Source: Sphingobium amiense (GTDB lineage Bacteria; Pseudomonadota; Alphaproteobacteria; Sphingomonadales; Sphingomonadaceae). From it: 64,000 bases of DNA. The DNA lies in assembly GCF_003967075.1 (NCBI RefSeq), contig NZ_AP018664.1, positions 3,932,001 through 3,996,000 on the forward strand. The letters run 5' to 3'. The position numbers were made by a program, and so were the translations under genes. Shown piece by piece: positions 42,423-52,061 of the stretch. Each line of letters begins with the position of its first letter. Position 1 is the first letter of the stretch. Below the pieces are notes generated by a model. That model worked only from the letters and a program-made list of their open reading frames with translations, ran no database searches and was not told the origin of the DNA.

Positions 42423-43493
42423 GTGAAGAGAGCAATAGTCGGGGCGGCAGCGGCGATGGTGATGGCGATGGCCGCCGCGCCTTCAACCGCACAGGTGGCG
42501 ACGGCTGGACCGGCGCCAATTGAAGGCGCGCCCGCCGTGACCATCGAACGGATCAAGGTGCATGCGCCTTCGATCGAGGGGAATCTGGAAGGAGAGGCAG
42601 CGGATCGGGATGTGCTGGTGGTTCTGCCGCCGGGCTATGCCAAGGAGAGGAAGCGTCGCTATCCGGTCGTGTATGCGCTCCACGGCTATTCCATCGGGGC
42701 GGAGCAGTGGGCCGGGGAAATCCATCTGCAGACGGCGGCACAGAACGGCTTTGCCCGAGGCGTTAAGGAGATGATCCTTGTCCTTCCCGATTCCAGAACG
42801 GTGCATAACGGGTCGATGTATTCGCGGTCCGAGACGACCGGCGATTTCGAGACCTTCATTTCCCGCGATCTCGTTGCCTATGTCGACGGCCATTATCGCA
42901 CCATCGCCAGACGGGAAAGCAGAGGTCTGGCCGGGCACAGCATGGGCGGATATGGCACCAGCCGTATTGGCATGAAGCATGCCGATATGTTCGGCGCGCT
43001 CTACATGATGAGTCCCTGCTGCCTGTCGGCCCGCCCGGCCGGTCAGATGGATGCGGCGGCGATGGCCCAACTGGAGGCGGTCAGGACGCCGGCGGATTCT
43101 GCCGCACTGCCCTTCTTCCTTCGCGCGCAACTTGCGACCGCGGCGGCATGGTCGCCCAATCCGAAGAACCCGCCGCTCTATCTCGACCTGCCGGTGAAGA
43201 ATGGAGAGGTGCGGAGCGATGTGCTGGCCAGATGGGCGGCCAACGCGCCGCTGGCGTTTGTGGATCAGTATGTGAGCGATCTGCGGCGCTATCGCGCGAT
43301 CGCCATCGACGTGGGGGATCGCGACGGATTGAAGGACGATGCGCGGACCTTGCACGAAGTGCTGGATCGCTATGGCATCGCCAACAGTTTTGAGATCTAT
43401 GAGGGGGATCACACCAGCCGGGTGGCGTGGCGGTTTCAGGATCAGTTGCTGCCGTTCTTTTCGCGGAACCTCGATTTTGAGACAGCGAAGTAG
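42423..43493 (+). CDS. Exported esterase (esterase D / CE1-like)
   Basis: This 356-residue alpha/beta hydrolase has a signal peptide ending near PSTAQ (residue 24). The nucleophile lies in GHSMGGYG (about residue 173) and the catalytic histidine in GDHTSRVAW near the C-terminus, with an acid around GDRDGLKDD. This is the esterase D/enterochelin-esterase-like group that includes acetyl- and feruloyl-esterases of CE1. GTG at 42423 is preceded by GGGAGAAGG. It follows the cupin-like gene by 22 bases. It likely strips acetyl or feruloyl groups from hemicellulose fragments in the periplasm. Confidence 0.87.
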   Translation: MKRAIVGAAAAMVMAMAAAPSTAQVATAGPAPIEGAPAVTIERIKVHAPSIEGNLEGEAADRDVLVVLPPGYAKERKRRYPVVYALHGYSIGAEQWAGEIHLQTAAQNGFARGVKEMILVLPDSRTVHNGSMYSRSETTGDFETFISRDLVAYVDGHYRTIARRESRGLAGHSMGGYGTSRIGMKHADMFGALYMMSPCCLSARPAGQMDAAAMAQLEAVRTPADSAALPFFLRAQLATAAAWSPNPKNPPLYLDLPVKNGEVRSDVLARWAANAPLAFVDQYVSDLRRYRAIAIDVGDRDGLKDDARTLHEVLDRYGIANSFEIYEGDHTSRVAWRFQDQLLPFFSRNLDFETAK

Positions 43494-43533
43494 ACAGCTA
43501 GAATGATTTTGCGCGCAACCGACGAACGTCGAT

Positions 43534-43547
43534 AGTTAGCGATAACA
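43534..43547. promoter_or_regulatory. LacI-type operator before the CE20-like esterase
   Basis: AGTTAGCGATAACA matches TGNTANCGNTANCA with a single mismatch at the first base. It lies 85 bases before the ATG at 43633. Confidence 0.65.
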
Positions 43548-43561
43548 ATATCATTGTCATC
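43541..43561. repeat. Imperfect inverted repeat overlapping the operator
   Basis: Arms 43541-43549 (GATAACAAT) and 43553-43561 (ATTGTCATC) pair at eight of nine positions around a 3-base centre. It overlaps half of the LacI-type site. It could bind a second regulator or be a degenerate repeat element. Confidence 0.4.
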
Positions 43562-43632
43562 CCGGCGCATGCCGCTATCCCTGTGGCAGAGGCTGGATCG
43601 AAGCAATCCGGGACAAGAGGGAGAGTGCTGCC

Positions 43633-45594
43633 ATGAGAACGGTTGGGAACGCGAGAGTCGCGCTCACTTTGGGGAGCGCCCTTGCGACGCTGGCTGCTGC
43701 TCCGGCGTGGGCGGCTCCCCGGTTTGATCCCATGTTTTCCGATCACGCGGTCATCCAGCGGGACCATCCCGTGACAATCACGGGCCGTGCGGAACCGGGA
43801 GAAATGGTATCGGTAACATTTTCTTCGCAGTCGCGGCAGGTGAAAGCGGCGGCGGAGGGCCGGTTCGAGGCGCGGTTCGATCCGGTTGGGGAAGCGGGGC
43901 AGGTCCAACTGGTCGCTCAGGCGGCGTCCGGCACGGCGACGGCGCGGGACGTGGCGGTAGGCGACGTGTTCCTGTGTTCGGGACAGTCGAACATGGAACT
44001 GGAAGTGCGCAATGCGCAGGACGCGGTCGGGCAGATACGCGGGTCGGCCGACGACCAGTTGCGCCTGATGCTGGTGCCGCGCGCCGTGGCGGACGACCCG
44101 CTGCGCGATTTTCCCAAAGCGTCCTCTTGGCAGGTCGCCGGACCCGAAAGCGTGGCCGATTTTTCCGCCGCCTGTTTCTACATGGCGCGTGAATTGCGTA
44201 AGACGGCCAAAGTCCCCATCGGCGCGATTGCCAGCAGTTGGGGCGGCTCCCGGATCAGCCCGTGGATGGGGCCGAAGGCGCAGGCGGAGGTGGGACAGGC
44301 AGCGCAGTCGGCGCTTGTCTCCCTTCATGGCCGCGATCCCTTCGCCGCCGAACGTCAGGCGAGCGCAGAGTGGGAGGCATGGTGGCGCAAGGAAACCGGC
44401 GACAGGCCCGGTTCCGAACCCTGGCAGCCTTCCGCCAGGATCGCATGGACGCCCGTGCCGCGCATCGGCGCCTGGGAGGATTGGGGCATCCCGCAAATGG
44501 CGGCCTATAACGGCATGGGCTGGTTCCGCCGAGACATTGATCTGACGGCCGAGCAGGCGAAGGCGGCGGCGAAGCTGTCCACCGGCCTGCTGGACGATGT
44601 CGGGCGTGTGTGGATCAACGGCAAGCCGGTGGGCATGAGTGCGCGCAGTTGGGTGCCCAGCAGTTTCGATGTGCCGCCCGGCGTGCTGAAGGCGGGACGC
44701 AATGTCGTGATCGTCAACATCCTCGACAGCTATGGCAATGGCGGCCTGTCGGGTCCGGCGGGCGTGATGAAGCTGGCGGTCGGGGCGGACAGCATTCCGC
44801 TGGCCGATGGCTGGCGCTATTCGATCCCGGCGAAGACGCCTGACGGCGCGCCGCGCGTTCCGTGGGGCGACACGACAGGATCAGGCACGCTTTATAACGG
44901 GATGATCGCGCCGCTGGGGTCCATCGGCCTGAAAGGCGTGGCCTGGTATCAGGGCGAATCGGACGTCGACCTGCCGGGCTATGATGCGCGGATGCAGGCG
45001 ATGATGAACGACTGGCGGCGGCAGTTCGGATCGCCCGACCTCGCCTTCGTCGCGGTGCAGCTTGCGGCCTATGGCACGCCCGTCACCCAGCCGTGGACCA
45101 GCGGCTGGGCCGCGATGCGGCAGGTGCAGTATCAGGCGATGGCGCGCGATCCGCATGGCGGCCTTGCGACCGCGATCGACATTGGCGATCCGTTCGACAT
45201 CCATCCGGGCGAAAAGCAGGAAGTGGGCCGCCGGCTGGCGCGGGCCATGCGTGCGGTCGCCTATGGTGAGGCGGTTTCCCGCACCGGGCCGCAGGGCGAA
45301 CGCGCGGTGGCGAGCGGGGACGGAGGCGTGATCGTCGAGTTTACCGGCCTTACCGGCGCGCTCCACACGCGCAGTTCCGCGCAGGCAATCGGGTTCGAGC
45401 TGTGTGGCGAGAGCCAGAATAGCTGTCGCTTCGCGCCGGGGCGGGTGGATGGCGCGCGGGTCGTGCTGGCGGGCGACGGCCAGCCGGTGACGCGGGTGCG
45501 TTATGCGTGGGCCAATTCCCCGGTCATCAACCTTTACGACGATGCGCCGCTTCCGGTGGGATCGTTCGAACTGCCGGTGACGGCAGCGCGCTAA
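43633..45594 (+). CDS. Sialate-O-acetylesterase-like SGNH esterase, probable CE20 type
   Basis: This 653-residue exported esterase has a signal peptide (ending AWAA, about residue 28), an SGNH domain with nucleophile Ser about 117 in SGQSNMELEV, and a second SGNH part with WYQGESD (about 437) and the Asp/His pair in PFDIHPGEKQ (about 521). Residues about 290-400 (WFRRDIDL to LDSYGNGGL) form a jelly-roll insert like GH2 sugar-binding domains. This split layout is that described for CE20 xyloglucan acetylesterases of Xanthomonas. It probably removes acetyl groups from plant polysaccharide fragments, not from sialic acid. Operator at 43534 and GGGAGAG precede it. Confidence 0.85.
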   Translation: MRTVGNARVALTLGSALATLAAAPAWAAPRFDPMFSDHAVIQRDHPVTITGRAEPGEMVSVTFSSQSRQVKAAAEGRFEARFDPVGEAGQVQLVAQAASGTATARDVAVGDVFLCSGQSNMELEVRNAQDAVGQIRGSADDQLRLMLVPRAVADDPLRDFPKASSWQVAGPESVADFSAACFYMARELRKTAKVPIGAIASSWGGSRISPWMGPKAQAEVGQAAQSALVSLHGRDPFAAERQASAEWEAWWRKETGDRPGSEPWQPSARIAWTPVPRIGAWEDWGIPQMAAYNGMGWFRRDIDLTAEQAKAAAKLSTGLLDDVGRVWINGKPVGMSARSWVPSSFDVPPGVLKAGRNVVIVNILDSYGNGGLSGPAGVMKLAVGADSIPLADGWRYSIPAKTPDGAPRVPWGDTTGSGTLYNGMIAPLGSIGLKGVAWYQGESDVDLPGYDARMQAMMNDWRRQFGSPDLAFVAVQLAAYGTPVTQPWTSGWAAMRQVQYQAMARDPHGGLATAIDIGDPFDIHPGEKQEVGRRLARAMRAVAYGEAVSRTGPQGERAVASGDGGVIVEFTGLTGALHTRSSAQAIGFELCGESQNSCRFAPGRVDGARVVLAGDGQPVTRVRYAWANSPVINLYDDAPLPVGSFELPVTAAR

Positions 45595-45700
45595 AACAGG
45601 GGCCGTCCGCAAGAGGCGGCAAGGCGAGACAGCATATGGCAGACAATAGGGCGCGCTTCGGCGTGATGTCGGCGTGCGCCCTTGGCAGGAGAGAAGAGAT

Positions 45701-47800
45701 ATGACCGGACGGGCGCGAACGATGAGAGCGGTGGGCTGGCTGGCCCTTGGACTGGCAGGCGGCGGAGCGAGCGGGGCGCAGGCGCAGGCGATTCGCGCGA
45801 CGATTGATGTGAGCCGGACCAGCGCGGCGGTGACGCCTTATGAATATGGCATGTTCATCGAACCCATTGGCGGGCTGGTGAACCGGACGCTGTGGGCGGA
45901 GATGCTGGACGACCGCAAATTCTACTATCCGATCCGCGTCGAGGGGAAGGACGAGAAAGTCCCCGACACGGTGGAGGGCCGCCCCGCCCCCAGCTTCCGC
46001 AAATGGCGGCCGATCGGCGGCGGGGATGCAGTGGCGATGGATAGCGCCGCGCCCTTCGTCGGCCGCTTCAGTCCCGTGGTGACGCTGGCGGGGACAGGCC
46101 CGCGCGGCTTCGGGCAGGGCGGCATGAGCCTTGTCGCGGGCAAGGACTATGTCGGGCGCATCCAGTTGAGCGGCGATCCCGGCGCGAAGGTGGAAGTCGC
46201 GCTGGTCTGGGGCGAAGGTCTGCGGGACCGGCAGGTCGTGGCGCTGCCTGCGCCGGGAACGGCGTGGGCCGAACTGCCGTTCCGCTTTACGGCCGGAAAG
46301 GCTTCCTCCGACGCGCGGCTGGAAGTGACGGGGACGGGTAGCGGCAGTTTCAGGGTGGGTGCGGTTTCGCTGATGCCTGCGGACAATATCAATGGCTGGC
46401 GCGCGGATGTCACGGCTATCGCCAAAACGCTGAACTCCGGTTTCTGGCGGCTGCCGGGCGGCAATTTCCTGTCCAACTGGGACTGGCATCAGGCGCTCGG
46501 CCCGCGTGACAGGCGTCAGCCCATGTTCGATCACGCATGGAGCGCGATGCAGACCAACGATATCGGCATGGACGAATGGATGGAGCTGACGCGCATCCTT
46601 GGCGTGGAGCCTTATGTGACCGTCAATGCGGGTCTGGGCGACGCCAATTCGGCTGCGGAGGAGGTGGAATATCTGAACGGCCCCGCGACCAGCGAGTGGG
46701 GCGCGAAGCGCGCCGCCAACGGCCACCCGGCCCCCTATGGCGTCAAATGGTGGAATATCGGCAACGAACCTTATGGCTGGTGGCAGATCGGCAAGACCAG
46801 CCTCGACTATTATCTGATGAAGCACCGCGATTTCGCCGCTGCGATGAAGGCCAGAGACCCTGGCATCACGCTCATCGCCTCCGGCGCGATGCCCGACCAG
46901 TTGCATCCGCGCGACGTGAAGGAGAACCCATCGCTCGAAAGCATCCAGCACAAGTTCGGCACGGAGGAAGACTGGACCGGCGGCTTCTTCGCCAAGGCGA
47001 TGGGCAGCTTCGACGGCATCACCGAACATTATTATGACCGGGGCGAGGAGCGGCCCGGCGCGCCTGCGGACGAGGAACTGATCGAGTTCGCGCGTTCGCC
47101 CTCCAACCATGTGCGAATGAAGGCGGAGGAATGGAACATCTACCAGCAGCGCTATCCGGCGATCAAAACGGCCAATGGCGGCCAGGGCATTTTCCTGTCC
47201 ATGGACGAATATGCCTATATGGCGAAGGACGGCGCGACGCTGAAATCCGCGCTCGCCTATTCGATGGTGATGCAGGAAATGCTGCGCCACAGCGATTTTC
47301 TGACGATGGCGGCCTTTACCACCGGCGTTTCGACGATGGACATCACGCCGACCGGCGCGGTCATGAACACGACAGGTCTCGTCTTCAAACTTTATGGCGA
47401 GCATTTCGGCGCGGGGACGGTGCCTGTCGCGCTTGACGGCAATGTGCCCCAGCCCGATCCCAAACATGTCGTCGGATCGTCCCACCCGCAGGTGAAGGCG
47501 GGCAGCGCCACCTTTCCGCTGGACATGATCGCGGGTCTCAGCCCCGATGGCAAGCGGCTGCGGATCGGGGTGGTAAACGCCACCTATAAGGTCCAGAGCG
47601 TTGCCGTGGCGGTGCCGGGGCGGCAGGTGCGGGGTGCTGGCACGGTCTGGCGCATCGCCGCCAAATCGCTCGCGGCTGCAAACAAGGTGGGAGCAAAGCT
47701 CGGCGTGACGATCACGCAGGCGAAGGCTGCCGCGATGAACGGGCGGCTGAGCGTGCCGCCGCTTTCCACCTCGATCTTCGAATATCCGCTGGCGGAGTGA
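45701..47800 (+). CDS. GH51 alpha-L-arabinofuranosidase
   Basis: This 699-residue enzyme removes alpha-L-arabinofuranose from arabinoxylan or arabinan. A signal peptide ends near AQAQ. A beta-rich N-terminal part with ATIDVSRTSAAVTPYEYGMFIEP-type start is followed by a CBM4/9-like region (about 120-235), then the catalytic barrel with the acid/base glutamate in WWNIGNEPYGW (about 355) and the nucleophile in SMDEYAYM (about 500), and a C-terminal beta domain. AGGAGAGAAGAG precedes ATG 45701. It is 106 bases after the esterase gene and likely shares its transcript. It converges on the GH127/146 gene. Confidence 0.93.
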   Translation: MTGRARTMRAVGWLALGLAGGGASGAQAQAIRATIDVSRTSAAVTPYEYGMFIEPIGGLVNRTLWAEMLDDRKFYYPIRVEGKDEKVPDTVEGRPAPSFRKWRPIGGGDAVAMDSAAPFVGRFSPVVTLAGTGPRGFGQGGMSLVAGKDYVGRIQLSGDPGAKVEVALVWGEGLRDRQVVALPAPGTAWAELPFRFTAGKASSDARLEVTGTGSGSFRVGAVSLMPADNINGWRADVTAIAKTLNSGFWRLPGGNFLSNWDWHQALGPRDRRQPMFDHAWSAMQTNDIGMDEWMELTRILGVEPYVTVNAGLGDANSAAEEVEYLNGPATSEWGAKRAANGHPAPYGVKWWNIGNEPYGWWQIGKTSLDYYLMKHRDFAAAMKARDPGITLIASGAMPDQLHPRDVKENPSLESIQHKFGTEEDWTGGFFAKAMGSFDGITEHYYDRGEERPGAPADEELIEFARSPSNHVRMKAEEWNIYQQRYPAIKTANGGQGIFLSMDEYAYMAKDGATLKSALAYSMVMQEMLRHSDFLTMAAFTTGVSTMDITPTGAVMNTTGLVFKLYGEHFGAGTVPVALDGNVPQPDPKHVVGSSHPQVKAGSATFPLDMIAGLSPDGKRLRIGVVNATYKVQSVAVAVPGRQVRGAGTVWRIAAKSLAAANKVGAKLGVTITQAKAAAMNGRLSVPPLSTSIFEYPLAE

Positions 47801-47813
47801 ACGACGGCCCCGC

Positions 47814-47838
47814 GAGGCGCGCCCGCTCAGCGCGCCTC
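47814..47838. terminator. Hairpin overlapping the GH127/146 stop codon
   Basis: GAGGCGCGC (47814-47822) pairs with GCGCGCCTC (47830-47838) around a 7-base loop. The GH127/146 stop (47827-47829) is within the loop. It separates convergent genes and lacks a T-tract. Confidence 0.55.
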
Positions 47839-50142
47839 CAGGCTGCGGACGCCGTAAATGGCGCTCTTGCCCTTGAGCGCCGTGAGCGTGACGGTCGATT
47901 GCCGGGCGGTTGTGGGCGGCAGCGGATAATCGACGACCAGCCATTCATTCTCGACCCGGCGTTCGCGGCGTTCGACGGCTATGACCTTGCCGTCGACGGC
48001 GATGCGCAACTCGCGCCCGGTATCGTTGCCCCAATAGGTGATCTGGAGCGTTGCCGGTCCGGGGCGGCGGGCGATGGTGAAGCGCATTTCCGCGCCTTCC
48101 GGCAGAGAGCGGTTTTTCTTGCCGTAGAATTCGCCGCTCTGGCCGCCCGTGGACGCGAAGCCATGGTCGCGTTCCGGCTGCATCTCACCGATATGAAAGA
48201 TGTCGATTGTGCGGCGGGCAAGATCCGCGCGCGCGGCTTCGGCGGCCATATAGGCGCTGCGGCCGCTCTGCCACTGGGCGGGGGTGAAGGTGCGGAAATA
48301 GACTGCGGCGCGCCGGTCGTAGAGGGGGAAGAAGGGCACGATGTCGTGGCTCTGACCCAGCACATCGGTTGCGCGATAATGATGCGGCCGGTCGGCAAGC
48401 GCGACCAGCGCGGCGCGCGGTTCGGCCTGCACCAGAAGCGCGGGAGCCGGACCGTCGAACCGCTGGTCGGCTGGCGCGAGGTCGGCGGCGAGGACCAGCG
48501 GACCGCTCATATAGGCGAAGGTGTCGGGCGCTCCGGCGAGCGGTTCGGCGCGCAGCGTCATCGGGATGGTGAGCGCAATGCGGTCGCCCGCCTGCCATTT
48601 GCGGGCGATGCGCCAGTAGCCGTCCTCGACCGGGGCCGCGAAGGGCGCGCCGTTGAGCATGAGGCTCGCGCCGCTGGCCCAGCCGGGGCGGCGGATGGCG
48701 AGCGTGGAGGTTCCGCGCGCCGGCCGGGCGAGCGTCAGCGTGACCTGTCCGTCCTGCGGATAGCGGGTGTCCATCTCGATCCGGGGACCGTCCGGCAGGT
48801 TGAGCGTGGAAGGGATGAAGAGGTTGACGAACACTGTCGTGCCGCTCTGCCAGTAGATCGAGTCCGCATGTTTGGCATGGCTTTCCATGCCCGAACCGAC
48901 GCAGCACCAGAAGCTGTTCTCCGCCGTCGAATAATCCCGCTTGGCTCCTGCTTCCATCGGCATGAAATAGACGAACTGGCCGGTGTCGGGCCGCTGGTGC
49001 GCGAGCATATGGTTGAGCTGCGTGCGCTCATAATAGTCGAACCAGTCTCCATGGGGCGACCAGCCGTAAAGATGGCGGGTGAGCTTGAGCATATTATAGC
49101 TGTTGCACGCTTCGCAGGTGGCAGTGGTGAGCTGTTCCCCCTGCCGGTCGGGCTGGCCGAAATGTTCGCGTTCGGAATTGCCGCCGACGGCATAGCTGTG
49201 ATGCCGGGTCACGGCTGCGTGGAAAAAGCGGGCGGCGCTGGCGTCCTGCCCTTCGCCGCCGACTTCGTAGAGGCGGGCGAGGCCGATGATCTTGGGAATC
49301 TGGGTGTTGGCATGCAGCCCGGCGAGCCGGTCCTCACCCCGCACCAGCGGATCGACCACGGCATGATGGCGCAGCCGCCGCGCGACCTTAAGCCAGCGCG
49401 GATCGCCGGTGGTGGCGTAAAGACCGGCATAGGTTTCAAGGATGCCGCCATGTTCAACCGAAAGGATCTGCTGCACCTGCGCATCGGACAGCGGCTCTAT
49501 CACGCCTGCGAAATATGTGGCTATTCCAAGGAGGATCGGCATTGCCGCCTTTCGTCCGGCCAGCGCGTGCGCGTCGGCAAGGCCGGCCATGATCTTGTGC
49601 AGAGCGTAGATCGGCACCCATGCCCCGTTCAGCTCCCATGTCGTGCGGATGTCGCCGCGCCGCAGTTCCTCGAAGACGATCTTGCCGGGCACCGACTTGC
49701 CGTCGCGCATCACCGTCATGCCGCCGAGATAGCCGTCGCCGCCCGCCTGCTGGATACGCTGCATCGACGTGAGCGCACGGTCGAGCGCCACGCCGAGTTC
49801 CGCGTCGCCGCCGTTCGCGATCATCAGCGATACGGCGGACATCCAGTGCCCCATGCTATGCCCGGCGATGCTCTCGCTTTCCCAGCCGCCATAGATGGGA
49901 GCTGGCGCCGCGAGACCGGCGGCGAGGTAGAAATTGTGCAGCAGCCGCTCTGGATTGAGCGAAAGAAGATAGCGACGGTTGGCCGCCATCGCGTCGGCGA
50001 AGGGCGATGGTTTGAGCGTCACATAGCGGGCGGGAATAGGCCTTGCCGTATCGGTGGCGCGGGCCGCATGCGCCAGAGCGGGCATCAAGGGCAGGATGCT
50101 GGCGGTCGCGAGCATGTGGCGGCGGCTCAAAAGGAGATGCAT
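47827..50142 (-). CDS. GH127/GH146-type beta-L-arabinofuranosidase
   Basis: This 771-residue enzyme belongs to the DUF1680 group that cleaves beta-L-arabinofuranosides with a cysteine nucleophile and bound zinc. TCEACNSYNML (about residue 340) and FWCCVGSGMES (about 411) carry the cysteines. The signal is twin-arginine (LSRRHMLATAS), so it is exported folded. Beyond the (alpha/alpha)6 and beta domains is a C-terminal extension starting near FHIGEMQPERDHG (about 645), as in GH146 enzymes. AAAGGA lies 6 bases before ATG 50142. It is the last gene of a five-gene coupled operon and should act on pectic arabinan or arabinoxylan side chains. Confidence 0.9.
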   Translation of the reverse strand: MHLLLSRRHMLATASILPLMPALAHAARATDTARPIPARYVTLKPSPFADAMAANRRYLLSLNPERLLHNFYLAAGLAAPAPIYGGWESESIAGHSMGHWMSAVSLMIANGGDAELGVALDRALTSMQRIQQAGGDGYLGGMTVMRDGKSVPGKIVFEELRRGDIRTTWELNGAWVPIYALHKIMAGLADAHALAGRKAAMPILLGIATYFAGVIEPLSDAQVQQILSVEHGGILETYAGLYATTGDPRWLKVARRLRHHAVVDPLVRGEDRLAGLHANTQIPKIIGLARLYEVGGEGQDASAARFFHAAVTRHHSYAVGGNSEREHFGQPDRQGEQLTTATCEACNSYNMLKLTRHLYGWSPHGDWFDYYERTQLNHMLAHQRPDTGQFVYFMPMEAGAKRDYSTAENSFWCCVGSGMESHAKHADSIYWQSGTTVFVNLFIPSTLNLPDGPRIEMDTRYPQDGQVTLTLARPARGTSTLAIRRPGWASGASLMLNGAPFAAPVEDGYWRIARKWQAGDRIALTIPMTLRAEPLAGAPDTFAYMSGPLVLAADLAPADQRFDGPAPALLVQAEPRAALVALADRPHHYRATDVLGQSHDIVPFFPLYDRRAAVYFRTFTPAQWQSGRSAYMAAEAARADLARRTIDIFHIGEMQPERDHGFASTGGQSGEFYGKKNRSLPEGAEMRFTIARRPGPATLQITYWGNDTGRELRIAVDGKVIAVERRERRVENEWLVVDYPLPPTTARQSTVTLTALKGKSAIYGVRSLEAR

Positions 50143-50153
50143 CATCAGTCCTT

Positions 50154-52061
50154 TCAGCGCAGCAGCGCCGCGTCGCCCCATGTGACCGGGACGGCGTTGG
50201 TGGTGACGCCATCGGCGCGGGCGACGAGTTCGAGGAGCTTGACGCCCTTTATATCGGCGGCCAGCGGCTGAGCGGGCTGACCCCGGCGCAGCGGCGGCGT
50301 GCTGGCGAGCGGCGTGCCGTCGCCATAGAGGAAGAAGCGGACCGGCTGGTCGGCGGTCAGAGCGCTGTCATCGACGCCCACCTGTGCGGCGAAGCGGGCA
50401 AAGCCGTTGTTGTGCACTTCCATGCGGCTGTTGGCGAGGATACCGATGCCGGACGCGAAGGCCTTGCCCGCGATTACGAGCGGCTGGTTATAGGGGGTGA
50501 AGTCCGCCATCGCGCCGCCCCAGCCCGCATACATGGGCCGCTCACCGATCCCCTTCGTGCCGCGCCAGCCGGGGATGGAGCGGTAGATGGTGGGGTCGGG
50601 TTCGGGCTGGACCACGCCGTCCACCGCCGGGTTCACCATGCCGGGCTGCTCGGAGAGGTAGAGGCCATCTGCAAGGCTGCGGTCTCCCTTGGCGCGGAAT
50701 ACGACCGTCTCGCGCGGCGCGACGCGCAGTTTCATCTCCTTGGTGAAGCTGCTTTTCTCACCGGACCAGAGGTTCGCCAGCGCGATGGGGCTGTCGTCCC
50801 GGAACTTGAGATGGTCTGCGGTGAGCGTCGCATCCACGGGTGCGAGGCCGCGATTGAAGAGCGCAACGGCCTTGTCGCCGTTGGCCAGCGTTTTGACCAA
50901 TATCTGAAAGCCGTCCGCATCGAACGCCATCACCGCCTGATTGCCCGCCGCGTCCTGATTGAGCGCGATGATGTCGGCGTTGCCGAAAATGTCGATGAGC
51001 GGCTGGGGCGTGGTGCGCAGGTCCGCGCCGATCAGGAGCGGCGCGTTCATCATCGCCCAGAGCGAGAAATGCGATTTCGCTTCGGTGAGGTGGCTGGCGT
51101 CGAAATCCCCCTTGCCGATGAAGAGCATGTCGGGATCGTTCCAGCTTCCCGGATGCGCATAGAGCGCGCGGCGGGCGGAACTGTCGTAGGTGGTCAGCAT
51201 CCGTCCCCATTCGGGCGCGATGTCGTCGCTGGTGCGGGATATGTTGCCCACGTCCTTGCCCCAGCTCCGCACATTGGCGCTGCCCCAGATGCAGAGCGAG
51301 AGCATATAGTCGCCGTCCGGATTATGGCGGGCGAGCGACCGGTTGATGTCGGCAAACAGCGCCTTGACCGCAGGGATGTCCGAGCGGCTGAGGCTGAGCG
51401 GGTCGATGATGGGAGTAAGCGCGCGATACTGGCCGCTCTTCACGCGGTCGGCGTCGGCGGCATAGGCGCGGATGCCGCAGCCATCGACCTTGATCGCGTC
51501 AAAGCCCCATTCGGCGAAGAACAGGCGAATGTCCTGATCGGTATGGCCGTAAAGACCCACTTCGCGCTCTGCCACGCTGCCTTGTGGGAGTTGTTCGCTG
51601 CCGTCGGCATAGGCCTGCGAACAGATGTTGCGGCCAAGGTCGGAATAGATGCCGGCCTTGAAACCCATGGCGTGCAGCCGGTCCGTCAACGGGCGGAAGC
51701 TGGGGTCGCCCTTGCCCTTTGCCGAGGGAAACTGGTCGGTGCGGATCATCAGCCTGCCGTCACCGGTGCGGCGTTTCAGCCACCAGCCATCGTCGATGTT
51801 GATGAAGCGATAGCCCTTTTGAGCGAGGCCGGTGTCGCGGATACGCTGCGCCGCGCCCATCAGCTTTTCCTCGTCGATATGGGTGAAGAAGGCGTTCCAG
51901 CTATTCCACCCCATCGGCGGCAGTTGTGCGTTGCCTGCCTGATAGGCGCTCCATCTGCCGGTCGGGGCCAGCGGGTCAGGGGACGCCGCCGGCGTCTGGG
52001 CGGACAATGTCGTGCTGGCGCAGAGCGCCGCGAGCGGCAGGAGGAAGCGGCGCAGGGTCAT
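50154..52061 (-). CDS. GH27 alpha-galactosidase with NPCBM domain
   Basis: This 635-residue exported enzyme has a signal peptide (ending LSAQ, about residue 22) and the GH27 opening PPMGWNSWNAF. The nucleophile aspartate is in IKVDGCG (about 191) and the acid/base in WNDPDMLF (about 308). A C-terminal NPCBM-type jelly-roll spans about 487-635. Family members remove alpha-D-galactose; a few cleave beta-L-arabinopyranose, which would also fit this locus. Its start overlaps the GH95 stop as ATGA, so the two are translationally coupled. Confidence 0.92.
   Translation of the reverse strand: MTLRRFLLPLAALCASTTLSAQTPAASPDPLAPTGRWSAYQAGNAQLPPMGWNSWNAFFTHIDEEKLMGAAQRIRDTGLAQKGYRFINIDDGWWLKRRTGDGRLMIRTDQFPSAKGKGDPSFRPLTDRLHAMGFKAGIYSDLGRNICSQAYADGSEQLPQGSVAEREVGLYGHTDQDIRLFFAEWGFDAIKVDGCGIRAYAADADRVKSGQYRALTPIIDPLSLSRSDIPAVKALFADINRSLARHNPDGDYMLSLCIWGSANVRSWGKDVGNISRTSDDIAPEWGRMLTTYDSSARRALYAHPGSWNDPDMLFIGKGDFDASHLTEAKSHFSLWAMMNAPLLIGADLRTTPQPLIDIFGNADIIALNQDAAGNQAVMAFDADGFQILVKTLANGDKAVALFNRGLAPVDATLTADHLKFRDDSPIALANLWSGEKSSFTKEMKLRVAPRETVVFRAKGDRSLADGLYLSEQPGMVNPAVDGVVQPEPDPTIYRSIPGWRGTKGIGERPMYAGWGGAMADFTPYNQPLVIAGKAFASGIGILANSRMEVHNNGFARFAAQVGVDDSALTADQPVRFFLYGDGTPLASTPPLRRGQPAQPLAADIKGVKLLELVARADGVTTNAVPVTWGDAALLR

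Noticed and set aside
43633..45594. Sialic acid metabolism from the name sialate O-acetylesterase
   Set aside because: No sialic acid genes are present; the context and the split SGNH layout indicate a plant polysaccharide acetylesterase.
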